Notes: generated from the letters alone by a model not told the origin. A stretch of 64,000 bases of DNA from Ruegeria marina (GCF_900101475.1 NZ_FMZV01000002.1:395330-459329); one strand, 5' to 3'. Shown: positions 9,009 through 18,087, numbered from the stretch's first letter. A program made the numbers and translations.

Positions 9009-9461
9009 ATGGATCAGATCGACCGCTGGATTGTTCGCGCCTTGCAAAAGGACGGCCGCATGACCGTGACCGAACTTGCAGACAAGGTCGGGCTGTCGCC
9101 CACCCCCTGTGCCCGGCGGTTGGAACGGTTGCAGCGGGACGGGGTGATTACGGGCTACAGCGCCACTGTGGACCCCGCCAAGCTGGGCCTGTCGGTTTCG
9201 ATCTTTGTCTCGGTTGAACTGGAAAAACAGGATCGCGCGGCTGTGGACGCCTTCGAACAGGCGATCCGCCGCTGCGAAGAAGTGATGGAGTGTTACCTGA
9301 TGACAGGGTCGCGCGATATCCTGCTGCGTGTGGTCGCGGCTGATCTGACGGCTTTCGACGCGTTCCTCGAAAACCGGCTGATGAAAATCCCCGGCATCCG
9401 CAACCTGCGCTCCAACTTTGCCCTGCGCACCATGGTGCGGCGCGATACCCTGCCCGCATGA
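9009..9461 (+). CDS. Lrp/AsnC-family transcriptional regulator
   Basis: A 150-residue feast/famine regulator with an N-terminal helix-turn-helix (DQIDRWIVRALQKDGRMTV then LSPTPCARRLERLQRDGVI, residues 2-48) and a C-terminal RAM/ligand-binding domain (about 65-140; MECYLMTGSRDILLRVVAAD). It is transcribed divergently from leucine dehydrogenase across a 130-bp gap and is the likely controller of that gene. Amino-acid responsiveness is family knowledge; the exact target is inferred from position. Confidence 0.92.
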   Translation: MDQIDRWIVRALQKDGRMTVTELADKVGLSPTPCARRLERLQRDGVITGYSATVDPAKLGLSVSIFVSVELEKQDRAAVDAFEQAIRRCEEVMECYLMTGSRDILLRVVAADLTAFDAFLENRLMKIPGIRNLRSNFALRTMVRRDTLPA

Positions 9462-9529
9462 CGCGCCGAACAGGTCTGGACCTATGACCCAACCGCGCCT
9501 AACTTGTCGCCAACCCGAGGGAGGCGACC

Positions 9530-10393
9530 ATGGCAACCGGCAAGAACATCCGCACCTATTTCGAAGGCTCCTGGCATGACGGAGACGTGCCGATCATGCG
9601 CGCGGCCGACCACGGCGCCTGGCTGGGGTCCGGCGTGTTCGACGGCGCGCGGTATTTCGACGGGATGGCACCAGACCTGGCCGCACATTGCGCCCGCGTC
9701 AATCGCTCGGCCCAGGCGTTGATGGTTACGCCGACCGTCTCGACCGAAGAAATGGTCGAGATCGTGCACGAGGGCCTGAAAACCTATGGCAAGGACCAGG
9801 CCGTCTATATCCGGCCGATGTACTGGGGGATCGACGGCGATATCACCGCGATCGTACCCAACGCCGATACCACCGGTTTCGCGATCTGCCTGGAAGAGAT
9901 TCCAATGGCGCCCGCTACCGCATCGGCGACCCTGACCACGACCCGGTTCCGCCGGCCCGTGCTGGAGGACGCCGTGGTGAATGCCAAGGCAGGCTGTCTT
10001 TACCCCAACAATGCTCGCATGTTGCAAGAGGCCCGGTCCAAGGGCTTCTCGAATGCACTGGTCGCCGACGCCATGGGCAACGTGGCTGAAACGGCGACAG
10101 CAAACATCTTCATGGTCAGGGATGGCGAGGTTTTCACCCCCATCGCCAACGGCACCTTCCTGGCTGGCATCACCCGCGCCCGTCACATGACAAACCTGCG
10201 GGCCGACGGGTACACCGTGCATGAAACGGTGCTGACATTTGCAGATTTCCACTCTGCCGACGAGGTGTTCATGTCCGGCAACATGAACAAGGTAACGCCT
10301 GTCACCGCTCTGGACGACACGCAGTACCAGATTGGTCCTATCGCCCGCCGCGCGCGTGAGCTTTACTGGGACTGGGCAGCTTCGGAGGCGTAA
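9530..10393 (+). CDS. ilvE: Branched-chain amino acid aminotransferase (class IV PLP)
   Basis: Transfers the amino group between glutamate and branched-chain 2-oxo acids in leucine, isoleucine and valine metabolism. The 287-residue fold-type IV protein has the PLP lysine in DAVVNAKAGCLYPN (about 144-157), the conserved ADAMGNVAETATANIFMV segment (about 180-197) and the phosphate-binding stretch NGTFLAGITRARH (about 205-217). GGGAGG lies about 6 bases before the ATG. D-amino acid aminotransferases share the fold; the branched-chain role is favoured by the dehydrogenase and Lrp genes beside it. Confidence 0.88.
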   Translation: MATGKNIRTYFEGSWHDGDVPIMRAADHGAWLGSGVFDGARYFDGMAPDLAAHCARVNRSAQALMVTPTVSTEEMVEIVHEGLKTYGKDQAVYIRPMYWGIDGDITAIVPNADTTGFAICLEEIPMAPATASATLTTTRFRRPVLEDAVVNAKAGCLYPNNARMLQEARSKGFSNALVADAMGNVAETATANIFMVRDGEVFTPIANGTFLAGITRARHMTNLRADGYTVHETVLTFADFHSADEVFMSGNMNKVTPVTALDDTQYQIGPIARRARELYWDWAASEA

Positions 10394-10452
10394 ACCCCCG
10401 GTTGCCAGGCACAGCCTGCTCGGGCATGATCCGGCGAAAGAAAGGGAAACTC

Positions 10453-10908
10453 ATGCGCAAGTTTCTGGTGGTTCTCGATGACAGCCGCGAATGCCTGAAC
10501 GCGATGCGGTTCGCGGCGATGCGTGCGGCCCATACCGGCGGCGGCGTGGCGATCCTTTCGGTCATCCCGCCGGACGAATTCAATCACTGGATCGGCGTAG
10601 GCGAGGTCATGCGCGAGGAGGCCCGTGAACGTATTCACGCGCATTTCGAGGTCTTTGCCAAATGGATGCGTGACAAGCAAGGCATCGAACCCGAACTGAT
10701 CATCCGCGAAGGCGAACCGGTGCCCGAGATCATCGCGCATATTCAGGAAGACCCGGAAATAGGTGTGCTGGTACTGGGTGCCGGAACCGACAAGAAAGGC
10801 CCCGGCCCGCTGGTGTCGCAGATGAGCCGATCATCGGGCAGCCTGCCAATTCCGATCACCATCGTTCCGGGCGACCTGAGCAAGGAAAAGCTTGAAGCGA
10901 TCACCTGA
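10453..10908 (+). CDS. Universal stress protein (UspA family)
   Basis: A 151-residue single-domain Usp protein. It opens with the Rossmann-like strand KFLVVLDDSRECLNAMRFAA (3-22). The C-terminal ATP-loop region VLVLGAGTDKKGPGPLVSQM (about 106-125) only loosely matches GxxG(9)GS(S/T). ATG 10453 is favoured over an upstream in-frame Met because AAAGGGAAA precedes it. Members bind ATP or act in starvation and stress survival; no specific role can be inferred here. Confidence 0.87.
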   Translation: MRKFLVVLDDSRECLNAMRFAAMRAAHTGGGVAILSVIPPDEFNHWIGVGEVMREEARERIHAHFEVFAKWMRDKQGIEPELIIREGEPVPEIIAHIQEDPEIGVLVLGAGTDKKGPGPLVSQMSRSSGSLPIPITIVPGDLSKEKLEAIT

Positions 10909-10918
10909 AGGCCGGAAG

Positions 10919-11512
10919 ATGGCCGGGACAATCCAATTCTGGTTCGAATTCGCATCGACATATTCCTACCTGTCGGCAATGCGGATCGAAGAGGCGGCGC
11001 ACCGTCATGGTGTGAGCGTTCAATGGGAACCGTTCCTGCTGGGTCCGATCTTTGCCGCGCAAGGATGGACAAGTTCACCCTTCAACCTCTACGCCGCCAA
11101 AGGCCGCTACATGTGGCGCGACATGGAGCGTCTCTGCGCCTTGCGCGGCTTGCCCTTCTTTAGGCCAGATCCGTTTCCGCAAAACGGTCTGTCGGCCGCG
11201 CGCCTGGCACTGGTGGCCCGCAGGGCGGGCCGCATCGCACCCTTCACGCGGGCAGTCTTTTCGGCGCAGTTCGCAGACCGGGAAAACATCTCGGAGCCAA
11301 AGGTTCTCGCTGCGTGCTGGGACAGGGCTGGCTTGCCGTCCGACATGATGGATCAGGCCCGGCACGAAGAGACCAAGGCAGAGTTGTTCGCCCAGGGAGA
11401 GCGGGCCGTGCATCTGGGGCTTTTCGGTGCACCCAGTTTCATCGTGCAGGACGAGTTGTTCTGGGGAGACGACCGCCTGGACCAGGCGATTGCATGCGCC
11501 GCCTCACTTTAG
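10919..11512 (+). CDS. 2-hydroxychromene-2-carboxylate isomerase / DsbA-family (GST-kappa-like) protein
   Basis: A 197-residue thioredoxin-fold protein of the DsbA/HCCA isomerase family. It begins IQFWFEFASTYSYLSAMRIE (4-23), where the S-x-Y-S-Y pattern replaces a CxxC active site, and ends with GAPSFIVQDELFWGDDRLD (about 170-188), the family signature. Known members are glutathione-dependent isomerases in naphthalene breakdown or oxidoreductases. No aromatic catabolic genes are nearby, so the substrate is unknown. ATG 10919 was chosen for its fit to the family N-terminus and GAAGG about 8 bases upstream. Confidence 0.85.
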   Translation: MAGTIQFWFEFASTYSYLSAMRIEEAAHRHGVSVQWEPFLLGPIFAAQGWTSSPFNLYAAKGRYMWRDMERLCALRGLPFFRPDPFPQNGLSAARLALVARRAGRIAPFTRAVFSAQFADRENISEPKVLAACWDRAGLPSDMMDQARHEETKAELFAQGERAVHLGLFGAPSFIVQDELFWGDDRLDQAIACAASL

Positions 11513-11582
11513 AACAGTTCCAAAGATTGACATCAGCCGGGTCACGCCTCATATCTGACCAGAGCGATAAGGAATTCCGACC

Positions 11583-12146
11583 ATGTTCATCCAGACTGAA
11601 TCCACACCCAATCCGGCGACGCTGAAGTTCCTGCCCGGACAGACCGTTCTGGACGCGGGAACGGCTGATTTTCCTTCGGCCGAAGCGGCAGAGAAATCGC
11701 CCCTGGCTGCGCGTATCTTCGCGGTAGACGGGGTGACCGGCGTGTTTTTCGGCAACGATTTCGTGACCGTCACCAAGTCCGATGCCGTTGCCTGGGACCA
11801 TATCAAACCGGCAATCCTGGGCGCGGTGATGGAGCATTACCAGTCCGGCCAGCCGGTGATGGGCGCGGATGCGCAAACGGCCTCGGGCCATGCCGATCAC
11901 AGCGGCGAAGATTCGGAAATCGTGAACCAGATCAAGGCGCTGCTGGATAGCCGCGTGCGTCCGGCCGTTGCCCAGGACGGCGGCGACATTACGTTCCACG
12001 GCTTCGACAGGGGCGTGGTCTATCTGCACATGCAGGGTGCTTGCGCCGGTTGCCCTTCGTCCACGCTCACCCTCAAGATGGGGATCGAGAATTTGCTGCG
12101 CCACTACATCCCCGAAGTGACCGAGGTGCGTCCCGTTGCCGTCTGA
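11583..12146 (+). CDS. NifU-family iron-sulfur cluster scaffold/carrier (NfuA type)
   Basis: A 187-residue two-domain Fe-S carrier. The N-terminal Nfu domain begins MFIQTESTPNPATLKFLPG (1-19). The C-terminal NifU domain (about 105-180) carries the CAGCPSS motif that coordinates a shared 4Fe-4S cluster. Such proteins pass clusters to apo-enzymes like aconitase and lipoate synthase in the cytoplasm. The last residues overlap the TTG start of tsaB, which suggests coupling. Confidence 0.94.
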   Translation: MFIQTESTPNPATLKFLPGQTVLDAGTADFPSAEAAEKSPLAARIFAVDGVTGVFFGNDFVTVTKSDAVAWDHIKPAILGAVMEHYQSGQPVMGADAQTASGHADHSGEDSEIVNQIKALLDSRVRPAVAQDGGDITFHGFDRGVVYLHMQGACAGCPSSTLTLKMGIENLLRHYIPEVTEVRPVAV

Positions 12147-12726
12147 CCCGGTCGTTCTGGCTTTTGACACATCGGCCGCGCATTGCGCGGCCGCTTTGCT
12201 GGTGGGCGACCGCATCGTTGCCGCCCGCGCCGAAGACATGGGGCGCGGTCAGGCCGAACGTCTAATCCCTTTGCTCGAGGAGGTTCTGCAAGAGGCCGGA
12301 AAAACCTGGCGTGATCTGACGGCGATCGGCGTGGGCGTCGGTCCGGGCAATTTCACCGGCATCCGGATCTCGGTTGCCGCAGCACGCGGCCTTGCCTTGG
12401 CCCTCGGCATTCCCGCCGTGGGCGTCGATGGATTCGACGCACGCGAACCAGACACGGCCCCCGGCCATCTTCCGGCGATCCCGGCCCCACGAGATCAGGT
12501 CTACATTCGGCCCGCCGGAGGTGAGGCAATGCTGGTGAGCCGAGACGAAACTGCCTCTCTCGGGCCGCTGCAAACCGAGTTTTCGCCGTGCGCGCTGGCC
12601 GAAGCGATTGCCGTGCTCGCCGCCGAGCGGGCCGCGGAAACCTCAGCCCCTCCGGCGCCGCTTTATGTCAGGCCGGCCGACGCGGCCCCGTCGCGCGACG
12701 TCGCCCCGGCGCTTCTCGACCCATGA
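12136..12726 (+). CDS. tsaB: tRNA threonylcarbamoyladenosine biosynthesis protein TsaB
   Basis: Partner of TsaD in making t6A37 on ANN-decoding tRNAs. The 196-residue product starts with the ASKHA-fold strand LAFDTSAAHCAAAL (8-21) and has GVGVGPGNFTGIRISVA (about 65-81), the TsaB/YeaZ signature. The start is TTG 12136, 10 bases inside the nfu gene; no ATG is available near the conserved N-terminus. The last bases overlap rimI (ATGA). TsaB-RimI adjacency is common. Confidence 0.93.
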   Translation: MPSDPVVLAFDTSAAHCAAALLVGDRIVAARAEDMGRGQAERLIPLLEEVLQEAGKTWRDLTAIGVGVGPGNFTGIRISVAAARGLALALGIPAVGVDGFDAREPDTAPGHLPAIPAPRDQVYIRPAGGEAMLVSRDETASLGPLQTEFSPCALAEAIAVLAAERAAETSAPPAPLYVRPADAAPSRDVAPALLDP

Positions 12727-13136
12727 CCCCCAAAGAGATGGCCCGGACCCATGCCTTGGCCTTTTCCGAAACCCGCGCATGGACGGAAACGGAATTTGCC
12801 GACCTGCTGGCCGGCGAGTTCGTTCATGCCATCGGCTCCGTTGACTGTTTTGCAGTGTTCCAGGTTATTGGCGACGAAGCCGAATTGCTGACGATCGCCA
12901 CCGATCCGGCGCAACGCCGCCGCGGCCTCGCCCGCGCCTGCATGAACAATTGGCAAACCGAAGCCTTTCGAAGAGGTGCACGCCGGGGACTGCTCGATGT
13001 TGCCGCCGACAATTCGGCAGCCATCGCGCTCTATGCCGGTTGTGGCTACGTGCCCTGTGGCCTGCGCAAAGCCTATTATCAGCGCGCGGACGGGAAAAAG
13101 GTGAATGCGATCCTCATGGAACGCCCCTTGCCCTGA
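12723..13136 (+). CDS. rimI: GNAT N-acetyltransferase, RimI-like
   Basis: A 137-residue GNAT protein. The acetyl-CoA-binding motif A is ELLTIATDPAQRRRGLARAC (about 57-76, R-R-G-L-A), and the motif B region is LDVAADNSAAIALYAGCGYV (about 91-110). The ATG overlaps the tsaB stop. RimI acetylates the N-terminus of ribosomal protein S18; assignment follows from operon position beside tsaB and the NxxAIALYxxxGF-type motif. Other GNAT substrates are possible. Confidence 0.85.
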   Translation: MTPKEMARTHALAFSETRAWTETEFADLLAGEFVHAIGSVDCFAVFQVIGDEAELLTIATDPAQRRRGLARACMNNWQTEAFRRGARRGLLDVAADNSAAIALYAGCGYVPCGLRKAYYQRADGKKVNAILMERPLP

Positions 13137-13291
13137 CGGCAAGTAAGAATTGCGGACCAGGCGGTCAAAAAGCGGTTGACCGGCGGCCGGGCAAGCGGCC
13201 TTAATCATCGCCATCACAGCAGTTCTGCTCGCTATGAGCGGGGTGTCCGGATTTGTCCACCGCCCCGGAAAATAACCAACGGGAGTACATT

Positions 13292-14290
13292 ATGAGCCTC
13301 ATGAAAACCCTGATGGGCGCCGCGGCAGCCGTTGCGCTGACTGCGGGCGCAGCCCTTGCCGAACCGGCCCTGATCTTTGATCTCGGGGGCAAGTTCGACA
13401 AATCCTTCAACGAAGCTGCCTTCAACGGCGCCAAGCGCTGGGCCGACGAGACCGGCGGCAGCTTCCGCGAGATCGAACTGCAATCCGAAGCCCAGCGCGA
13501 GCAGGCCCTGCGCCGTTTTGCCGAAGCGGGCGCCAACCCGGTGATCACCATGGGCTTTGCCATGGCCGACCCGCTGAGTGCAGTGGCAGCGGACTACCCC
13601 GACACCAAGTTCGTCGCGGTTGACGTCACCTGGCTTGATGCCCCGAATATCCGGCAGATCGGTTTTGCCGAGCACGAAGGCTCTTATCTGGTCGGCATGA
13701 TGGCGGCGATGGCTTCGAAATCAGGCACCGTTGGCTTTGTCGGCGGTATGGACATCCCGCTGATCCGCCACTTCGGCTGCGGCTATGCCCAGGGCGCCAA
13801 GGCGGTCAACCCGGACATCAAGATCGTCGCCAACATGACCGGCACCACCCCGGCCGCCTGGAACGACCCGGTCAAGGGGTCGGAACTGACCAAGGCCCAG
13901 ATCAGCCAGGGCGCCGACGTGGTCTATGCCGCTGCCGGCGGGACCGGTGTCGGCGTGCTGCAGACCGCCGCCGACGAAGGCATCCTGTCCATCGGCGTGG
14001 ACAGCAACCAGAACCACCTGCACCCGGGCAAGGTTCTGACCTCGATGCTCAAGCGCGTGGATGTCGCGGTTTATGACGCGATGAAGGCGGGCGAGAACCT
14101 GGAAACCGGCGTCTTCAACATGGGCCTCGCCGAAGAAGGCGTGGGCTACGCTCTGGACGAGAACAACGCGTCGCTGATTTCAGACGAGATGAAGGCCGCA
14201 GTCGACAAGGCGCGCCAGGACATCATCGACGGCAATCTGAAGGTCGTCAGCTACTATGAGAACGACAGCTGCCCCGCGCTGAAGTTCTAA
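13292..14290 (+). CDS. BMP-family (PnrA-like) periplasmic substrate-binding protein of nucleoside ABC transporter
   Basis: A 332-residue exported protein with a Sec signal peptide (hydrophobic 8-22, cleavage near ALA-EP). It then shows the BMP/Med family start LIFDLGGKFDKSFNEAAFNG (about 25-44) and the hinge region GGMDIPLIRHFGCGYAQGA (about 147-165). Known BMP proteins bind purine nucleosides, or deoxynucleosides and simple sugars. GGGAG lies 8 bases before ATG 13292. A terminator-like hairpin separates it from the downstream ATPase and permease genes, consistent with higher expression of the binding protein. Confidence 0.93.
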   Translation: MSLMKTLMGAAAAVALTAGAALAEPALIFDLGGKFDKSFNEAAFNGAKRWADETGGSFREIELQSEAQREQALRRFAEAGANPVITMGFAMADPLSAVAADYPDTKFVAVDVTWLDAPNIRQIGFAEHEGSYLVGMMAAMASKSGTVGFVGGMDIPLIRHFGCGYAQGAKAVNPDIKIVANMTGTTPAAWNDPVKGSELTKAQISQGADVVYAAAGGTGVGVLQTAADEGILSIGVDSNQNHLHPGKVLTSMLKRVDVAVYDAMKAGENLETGVFNMGLAEEGVGYALDENNASLISDEMKAAVDKARQDIIDGNLKVVSYYENDSCPALKF

Positions 14291-14311
14291 GCCTTGCTTA
14301 TGTCAGAAGGG

Positions 14312-14345
14312 GGACCGCGCGGTTTCGCTCCGCGCGGTCCTTCTT
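14312..14345 (+). terminator. Partial terminator/attenuator between BMP and transporter ATPase genes
   Basis: GGACCGCGCGG, 7-base loop, CCGCGCGGTCC (11-bp perfect stem), followed by TTCTT. It lies 22 bases after the binding-protein stop and inside the apparent operon, so it may act as a leaky terminator that sets the ratio of binding protein to membrane parts. Confidence 0.7.
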
Positions 14346-14389
14346 GCAAAAGGATATCCCGGTTTCACAAAATGAGCGCGTGATCTGTC

Positions 14390-15937
14390 GTGGAAGATAA
14401 AACAATCAAGGCTGTCCCCGCCATCGAGCTCAAAGGGATTTCCAAGTCCTTTGGACCTGTGCAAGCAAACAAGAATATCTCGATCAGCGTCGCCCCCGGC
14501 ACGATCCACGGAATCATCGGCGAAAATGGCGCGGGCAAATCCACGCTGATGAGCATCCTCTACGGCTTCTACAAGGCCGACAAGGGCGAGATCTGGATCA
14601 AAGGAAAGAAGACCGAGATCCCCGACAGCCAGGCGGCCATCGCCGCCGGTATCGGCATGGTGTTCCAGCACTTCAAACTGGTGCAGAATTTCACGGTGCT
14701 GGAAAACATCATTCTCGGCGCCGAAGACGGCGGCTTGCTGCAACCCTCGCTGGCCAAGGCGCGCAAGACGCTGGCGGAACTGGCCGCCGAATACGAGCTG
14801 AACGTGAACCCCGACGCGGTGATCGAAGAAATCGGCGTCGGACAGCAGCAGCGGGTCGAAATCCTCAAGGCGCTGTACCGGCAGGCGGAAATCCTGATCC
14901 TGGACGAGCCGACCGGCGTGCTGACCCCGGCCGAGGCCGATCAGCTGTTCCGCATCCTTCATCGGCTCAAGGACGAGGGCAAGACGATCATCCTGATTAC
15001 CCATAAGCTGCGCGAGATCATGGAGGCGACCGATACCGTCAGCGTGATGCGGCGCGGCGAGATGACGGCCACCGTCAAGACCTCTGAAACCAGTCCCGAG
15101 CATCTGGCCGAACTGATGGTGGGCCGCAAGGTGCTGCTGCGCGTCGACAAGGTGCCCGCCAGGCCCGGCAAGCCGATCCTGGAGATCGAGAACCTGCGCG
15201 TGGTCGATGAAAAGGGAGTCGAACGGGTCAAGGGCATCGACCTGACCGTGCGCGCGGGCGAGATCCTGGGCATTGCCGGCGTCGCGGGCAATGGCCAGTC
15301 GGAATTGCTCGAGGTTCTGGGCGGCATGCGCCCGGGCAGCGGCGCGATCCGGCTGAACGGCAGAGCCCTGCCGCTGAGCGGGCCGGGATCGGATGCCCGT
15401 GCGCGCCGCGCCGCCCATGTGGCGCATGTTCCCGAAGACCGCCAGCGCGAAGGGCTGATCATGGAGTTCCACGCCTGGGAAAACGTCGCCTTCGGCTATC
15501 ACCACGATCCGGCCTATCAATCCGGCATCTTCATGAACAACGCCGCTCTGCGCGCCGATACCGACCGCAAGATCGAGAAGTTCGATGTCCGCCCCGCCGA
15601 TGGATGGCTGGCGGCCAAGAACTTCTCGGGCGGCAACCAGCAGAAGATCGTCGTTGCGCGCGAGATCGAACGCAATCCTGACCTGCTGCTGGTCGGTCAA
15701 CCCACGCGCGGGGTCGATATCGGTGCCATCGAGTTCATCCACAAGCAGATCGTCGCCCTGCGCGACCAGGGCAAGGCGGTGCTGCTGGTCTCGGTCGAAC
15801 TGGAGGAAATCTTCGGCCTCGCCGACCGTATCGCCGTGATGTTCGACGGCCATATCATGGGCGAACGTCTGCCGCATGAGACCGATGAAAAGGAACTGGG
15901 CCTGTTGATGGCCGGTGTCAGCGGGGAGGCCGCCTGA
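14390..15937 (+). CDS. Nucleoside ABC transporter, ATP-binding protein (two ATPase domains)
   Basis: A 515-residue tandem ATPase of the sugar/nucleoside type (RbsA/NupA-like). The first domain has a canonical Walker A GENGAGKST (about 44-52), signature VGQQQRVEI (about 150) and Walker B ILILDEPTG. The second domain has a variant P-loop GVAGNGQSELL (about 300), signature SGGNQQKIVVAREI (about 410) and LLLVGQPTRGVD. The start is GTG 14390; the nearby ATG at 14372 is out of frame. Downstream overlaps (TGATG) link it to two permease genes. Substrate class is inferred from the BMP binding protein. Confidence 0.93.
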   Translation: MEDKTIKAVPAIELKGISKSFGPVQANKNISISVAPGTIHGIIGENGAGKSTLMSILYGFYKADKGEIWIKGKKTEIPDSQAAIAAGIGMVFQHFKLVQNFTVLENIILGAEDGGLLQPSLAKARKTLAELAAEYELNVNPDAVIEEIGVGQQQRVEILKALYRQAEILILDEPTGVLTPAEADQLFRILHRLKDEGKTIILITHKLREIMEATDTVSVMRRGEMTATVKTSETSPEHLAELMVGRKVLLRVDKVPARPGKPILEIENLRVVDEKGVERVKGIDLTVRAGEILGIAGVAGNGQSELLEVLGGMRPGSGAIRLNGRALPLSGPGSDARARRAAHVAHVPEDRQREGLIMEFHAWENVAFGYHHDPAYQSGIFMNNAALRADTDRKIEKFDVRPADGWLAAKNFSGGNQQKIVVAREIERNPDLLLVGQPTRGVDIGAIEFIHKQIVALRDQGKAVLLVSVELEEIFGLADRIAVMFDGHIMGERLPHETDEKELGLLMAGVSGEAA

Positions 15938-17031
15938 TGGACAAGATGCCCCAATGGGCCGATGTGGTCCTCATTCCCCTGATCAGCCTGATCCTGGCTG
16001 CGATCCTGTCGGCACTGGTTATCCTCGGCATCGGCGAAGACCCGGTCGCCGCCGTCAACATGATGGTATCCGGCGCGCTTGGGTCGACCTATGGCTGGGG
16101 TTACACGCTCTACTATGCCACCAATTTCATGTTCACCGGCCTGGCCGTGGCCGTCGCCTTTCACGCCCGATTGTTCAACATCGGCGGCGAAGGTCAGGCG
16201 ATGCTGGGCGGGCTGGGCGTGGCGCTGGTCTGTCTTTACGTGCCATGGCCGCATTGGAGCATCGCCTTGCTGGCCGCCTGCGGGGCCGCGATGCTGTTCG
16301 GGGCGATCTGGGCGGCGATCCCGGCCTATCTGCAAGCCCGGCGCGGCAGCCATATCGTGATCACCACGATCATGTTCAACTTCATTGCGGCGGCATTACT
16401 CAACTACATGCTGGTCAACGTGATGCGCCCGGTGGGCTCGATGGATCCGGCCAGCGCACGGTTTGCCGAGACCGTGCATTTGCCTACGCTGCACGAACTT
16501 CTGGTCCCGATCGGCATCAACTTCTCCAAGGCGGCACCGGCCAATGTCTCGCTGCTGGTGGCGGTTCTGGCCTGTGTCGTGGTCTGGGCGCTGATCTGGC
16601 GCACCCGTCTGGGGTACGAGATCCGCGCCTATGGCCATTCCGAAACAGGGGCGCTCTACGCGGGTATCTCGCCCTACAAGATCACCATGGTCGCCATGCT
16701 GATCTCGGGTGCGCTGGCTGGCCTGATGGCCATCAACAACGTAATGGGCGAGGCCGAGCGGCTGGTCCTGAACTCGACCGAGGGCGCCGGTTTCATCGGT
16801 ATTGCCGTGGCCCTGATGGGGCGCAGCCACCCGTTCGGGGTGTTCCTGGCGGCAATCCTGTTCGGGTTTCTCTACCAGGGCGGCGCGGAACTGGCGCTGT
16901 GGACCAATATCCCGCGCGAGCTGATCGTCGTCATCCAGGCACTGGTGATCCTGTTCACAGGGGCGCTGGACAACATGGTCCGGATGCCGCTTGAAAAGAT
17001 CTTCCTGGCCCTGCGGAAAGGCAAAGCGTGA
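15937..17031 (+). CDS. Nucleoside ABC transporter permease 1
   Basis: A 364-residue polytopic inner-membrane permease of the branched-chain/ribose superfamily (YufP-like), with about 8-9 hydrophobic segments and the cytoplasmic coupling motif RTRLGYEIRAYGHSETGALYAGI (central residues about 230-245). The family motif FNIGGEGQAMLGGLG lies near residue 75. Overlaps with both neighbours fix it in the operon. It pairs with the next permease to form the channel. Confidence 0.92.
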   Translation: MDKMPQWADVVLIPLISLILAAILSALVILGIGEDPVAAVNMMVSGALGSTYGWGYTLYYATNFMFTGLAVAVAFHARLFNIGGEGQAMLGGLGVALVCLYVPWPHWSIALLAACGAAMLFGAIWAAIPAYLQARRGSHIVITTIMFNFIAAALLNYMLVNVMRPVGSMDPASARFAETVHLPTLHELLVPIGINFSKAAPANVSLLVAVLACVVVWALIWRTRLGYEIRAYGHSETGALYAGISPYKITMVAMLISGALAGLMAINNVMGEAERLVLNSTEGAGFIGIAVALMGRSHPFGVFLAAILFGFLYQGGAELALWTNIPRELIVVIQALVILFTGALDNMVRMPLEKIFLALRKGKA

Positions 17032-17996
17032 TGGACTTTCTCACGATCATCCAGGTGCTGGATTCAACGGTCCGCCTCGCCACGCCCCTGCTGCTGGCCT
17101 GTCTGGCCGGGCTGTTTTCCGAGCGCGCCGGTATTTTCGACATCGGGCTAGAGGGCAAGATGCTGATGTCGGCCTTCTTTTCGGCCGCTGTTGCCGCGGT
17201 CACAGGGTCGGTATGGCTGGGTCTTCTGGCAGGCATTGCGGCCTCGCTGGTGCTGGCCGGCCTGCATGGGCTTGCCTCGATCACCTTTCGCGGCAACCAG
17301 CTGATTTCCGGCGTCGCCATCAACTTTCTGGCGGCGGGCATGACGGTCCTGATCGCTCAGGACTGGTTCCAGCAGGGCGGCCGTACGCCTTCGCTGATCG
17401 GCGGTGGGCGGTTCGGGCCGATCGAATGGCCCTTGGCAGAAAGTCTGAGGGAGTTTCCCCTGATCGGTCCGGTCTATTCCGAACTTCTGTCCGGGCATTC
17501 GATCCTTGTCTATGTCGCCTTTCTGGCCGTGCCCGCGACCTGGTGGGTGCTGTTCCGAACAAGGTTCGGCCTGCGCCTGCGGGCGGTGGGCGAGAACCCG
17601 GCGGCCGTGGACACCGCCGGCGTCTCGGTCGTGGGGCTGCGCTATGCGGCGGTGGCGATCTGCGGCGTGCTGTGCGGCATTGCCGGGGCCTATCTGGCAA
17701 CCGCGCTGCAAGCCGGGTTCGTCAAGGACATGACAGCCGGGCGCGGCTTCATCGCTCTGGCGGCATTGATCTTTGCCAAGTGGCGGCCCTGGCATGCCAT
17801 GGGGGCCTGTCTGCTGTTCGGCCTGTTGCAGGCTATCGCCTTGCGCTTCCAGAACATCGACCTCGGCGGCGTTGTCATTCCGGTACAAGTGATGGATGCA
17901 CTGCCTTATGTGCTGACCGTCGTCATCCTTGCCGGGTTCGTTGGCAAGGCGATCCCCCCTCGGGCGGGTGGCGAGCCCTACGTCAAGGAGCGCTGA
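17031..17996 (+). CDS. Nucleoside ABC transporter permease 2
   Basis: A 321-residue permease (YufQ-like), about 8 membrane segments, with the N-terminal family motif RAGIFDIGLEGKMLMSAFFS (about 34-53) and coupling loop RTRFGLRLRAVGENPAAVDTAG (central residues about 180-195). ATG 17031 overlaps the stop of the first permease; a GTG one codon earlier is also possible. It completes a four-gene importer with the BMP protein, the ATPase and permease 1. Confidence 0.92.
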   Translation: MDFLTIIQVLDSTVRLATPLLLACLAGLFSERAGIFDIGLEGKMLMSAFFSAAVAAVTGSVWLGLLAGIAASLVLAGLHGLASITFRGNQLISGVAINFLAAGMTVLIAQDWFQQGGRTPSLIGGGRFGPIEWPLAESLREFPLIGPVYSELLSGHSILVYVAFLAVPATWWVLFRTRFGLRLRAVGENPAAVDTAGVSVVGLRYAAVAICGVLCGIAGAYLATALQAGFVKDMTAGRGFIALAALIFAKWRPWHAMGACLLFGLLQAIALRFQNIDLGGVVIPVQVMDALPYVLTVVILAGFVGKAIPPRAGGEPYVKER

Positions 17997-18050
17997 TAGG
18001 GCCAGATCGACAAGGAATTTCAGTCCTGTTCGCTGCATGGCGGCATTCTT

Positions 18051-18064
18051 CATTGATTTCAATG
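18051..18064. promoter_or_regulatory. 14-bp palindrome ahead of the TauE/SafE pair
   Basis: CATTGA-TT-TCAATG, perfect 6-base arms, 24-37 bases before the first TauE start. The position fits an operator around the promoter or 5-prime leader. It loosely resembles an Fnr-type box (TTGAT-N4-ATCAA) but with the wrong spacing. The binding protein is unknown. Confidence 0.35.
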
Positions 18065-18087
18065 GGGGTGCCGGTTTAACAAAAAAC

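Noticed and set aside
13137..13291. Possible purine riboswitch before the BMP nucleoside transporter
   Set aside because: No three-way junction with the conserved TATA/loop bases could be seen; only a short GGCCG/CGGCC stem.
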